This document shows positions 63,872-64,000 of a DNA stretch of 64,000 bases, in pieces. The stretch comes from an uncultured Bacilli bacterium (GTDB lineage Bacteria; Bacillota_I; Bacilli_A; RF39; UBA660). The position numbers and the translations under genes were made by a program. The DNA is taken from positions 19,972 to 83,971 of the forward strand of contig CAKOHK010000007.1 of NCBI GenBank assembly GCA_934085595.1, read 5' to 3'. A model generated the notes under the pieces. The model made no database searches and was not told where the DNA came from. It was given only the letters and a program-made list of their open reading frames with translations. Each line of letters opens with the position of its first letter. Position 1 is the first letter of the stretch.

Positions 63872-63901
63872 TTGACATGGGGGGGGGGTACCTGGTATAA
63901 T
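63872..63901 (+). promoter_or_regulatory. Consensus extended -10 promoter with a G10 spacer tract
   Basis: Perfect TTGACA at 63872-63877 and perfect TATAAT at 63896-63901, with TG at -15/-14 (extended -10). The 18-base spacer contains ten consecutive G at 63879-63888. One G fewer would give the optimal 17-base spacer. Slippage in the tract should tune or switch the promoter. Confidence 0.85.
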
Positions 63902-63938
63902 TTTTATTAGATAGAATTATAGAATAGAGGTACGTTGT

Positions 63939-64000
63939 ATGAAAAATAAGAAGTTGTTTTATGGATTGTTTTTAGCTGGTGTTTTTGTATTAACATCAGG
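63939..64000 (+). CDS. Secreted or membrane protein, N-terminal fragment
   Basis: Only the first 20 codons are in the window: MKNKKLFYGLFLAGVFVLTS followed by GG. A basic start followed by a hydrophobic core is a signal peptide. GAGG lies eight bases upstream. The rest of the protein, and thus its family, is outside. It is driven by the G10 promoter. Confidence 0.6.
   Translation, partial: MKNKKLFYGLFLAGVFVLTS

Noticed and set aside
1..64000. UGA read as Trp (mycoplasma-like code), given the low GC and streamlined operons
   Set aside because: TGG is used for Trp throughout, TGA ends ftsX, the LCP gene, the polymerase gene and map, and prfB is present.
1..64000. CRISPR arrays or tandem repeats
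   Set aside because: No regularly spaced direct repeats were seen in any intergenic gap; gaps are short.

Overview
The window is about 25-30% GC and has bacterial coding density, with canonical Shine-Dalgarno sites and -10/-35 promoters. TGG is the Trp codon, and TGA ends several genes (ftsX, the LCP gene, the glf-upstream polymerase, map), so the genetic code is 11. Spo0A, WhiA, FtsEX with a secreted M23 hydrolase, a DAP-type MurE signature, the S10/spc/alpha ribosomal order with zinc-type S14, and an LCP protein point to an uncultured low-GC Bacillota lineage. A gut Bacilli relative of the RF39/CAG type is my guess; I cannot name the genus from sequence alone.

Layout. 1-11.1 kb: mixed housekeeping and accessory genes (ABC exporter end, flavodoxin, CsaA, thioredoxin-like protein, P-type ATPase, NUDIX, SDR, peptide release factor 2, YitT, WG-repeat protein, two membrane proteins). 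11.2-14.0 kb: ftsE-ftsX-M23 hydrolase operon for septal wall cleavage. 14.1-14.55 kb: a decayed IS200/IS605 TnpB remnant with its hairpin right end. 14.6-20.5 kb: whiA, clpP (minus), TGS-uridine kinase, GAPDH, a 28-aa micro-ORF and a coiled-coil protein.

20.5-35.2 kb: a surface polysaccharide locus of Wzx/Wzy type: CpsA-like LCP ligase, priming phosphoglycosyltransferase, five or six glycosyltransferases, galactofuranose genes (glf and a Galf transferase), polymerase, acyltransferase and flippase. It probably makes a galactofuranose-containing glycan anchored to the wall. murE (minus) converges on it.

36.7-49.7 kb: a compact run holding CotH kinase, a VTC-type polyphosphate polymerase-like protein, a DUF4956 membrane protein, a two-repeat membrane-anchored protein and a phosphodiester glycosidase. 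It continues without a clear break into a dNMP-kinase-like gene, divergent pgk and tpiA, then spo0A and gpmI. 49.7-63.8 kb: a full ribosomal super-operon from rpsJ to rplQ with secY, adk, map, infA and rpoA, but without rpmD (L30).

The two most unusual signals are a perfect consensus extended -10 promoter whose spacer is a G10 tract (63872-63901), in front of a secreted protein gene that runs off the end, and a G8 tract forming the ribosome-binding site of a capsule glycosyltransferase. Both look like slipped-strand (phase-variation) switches. The CotH/VTC/DUF4956/glycosidase cluster is the best candidate for an undescribed surface phosphopolymer system.
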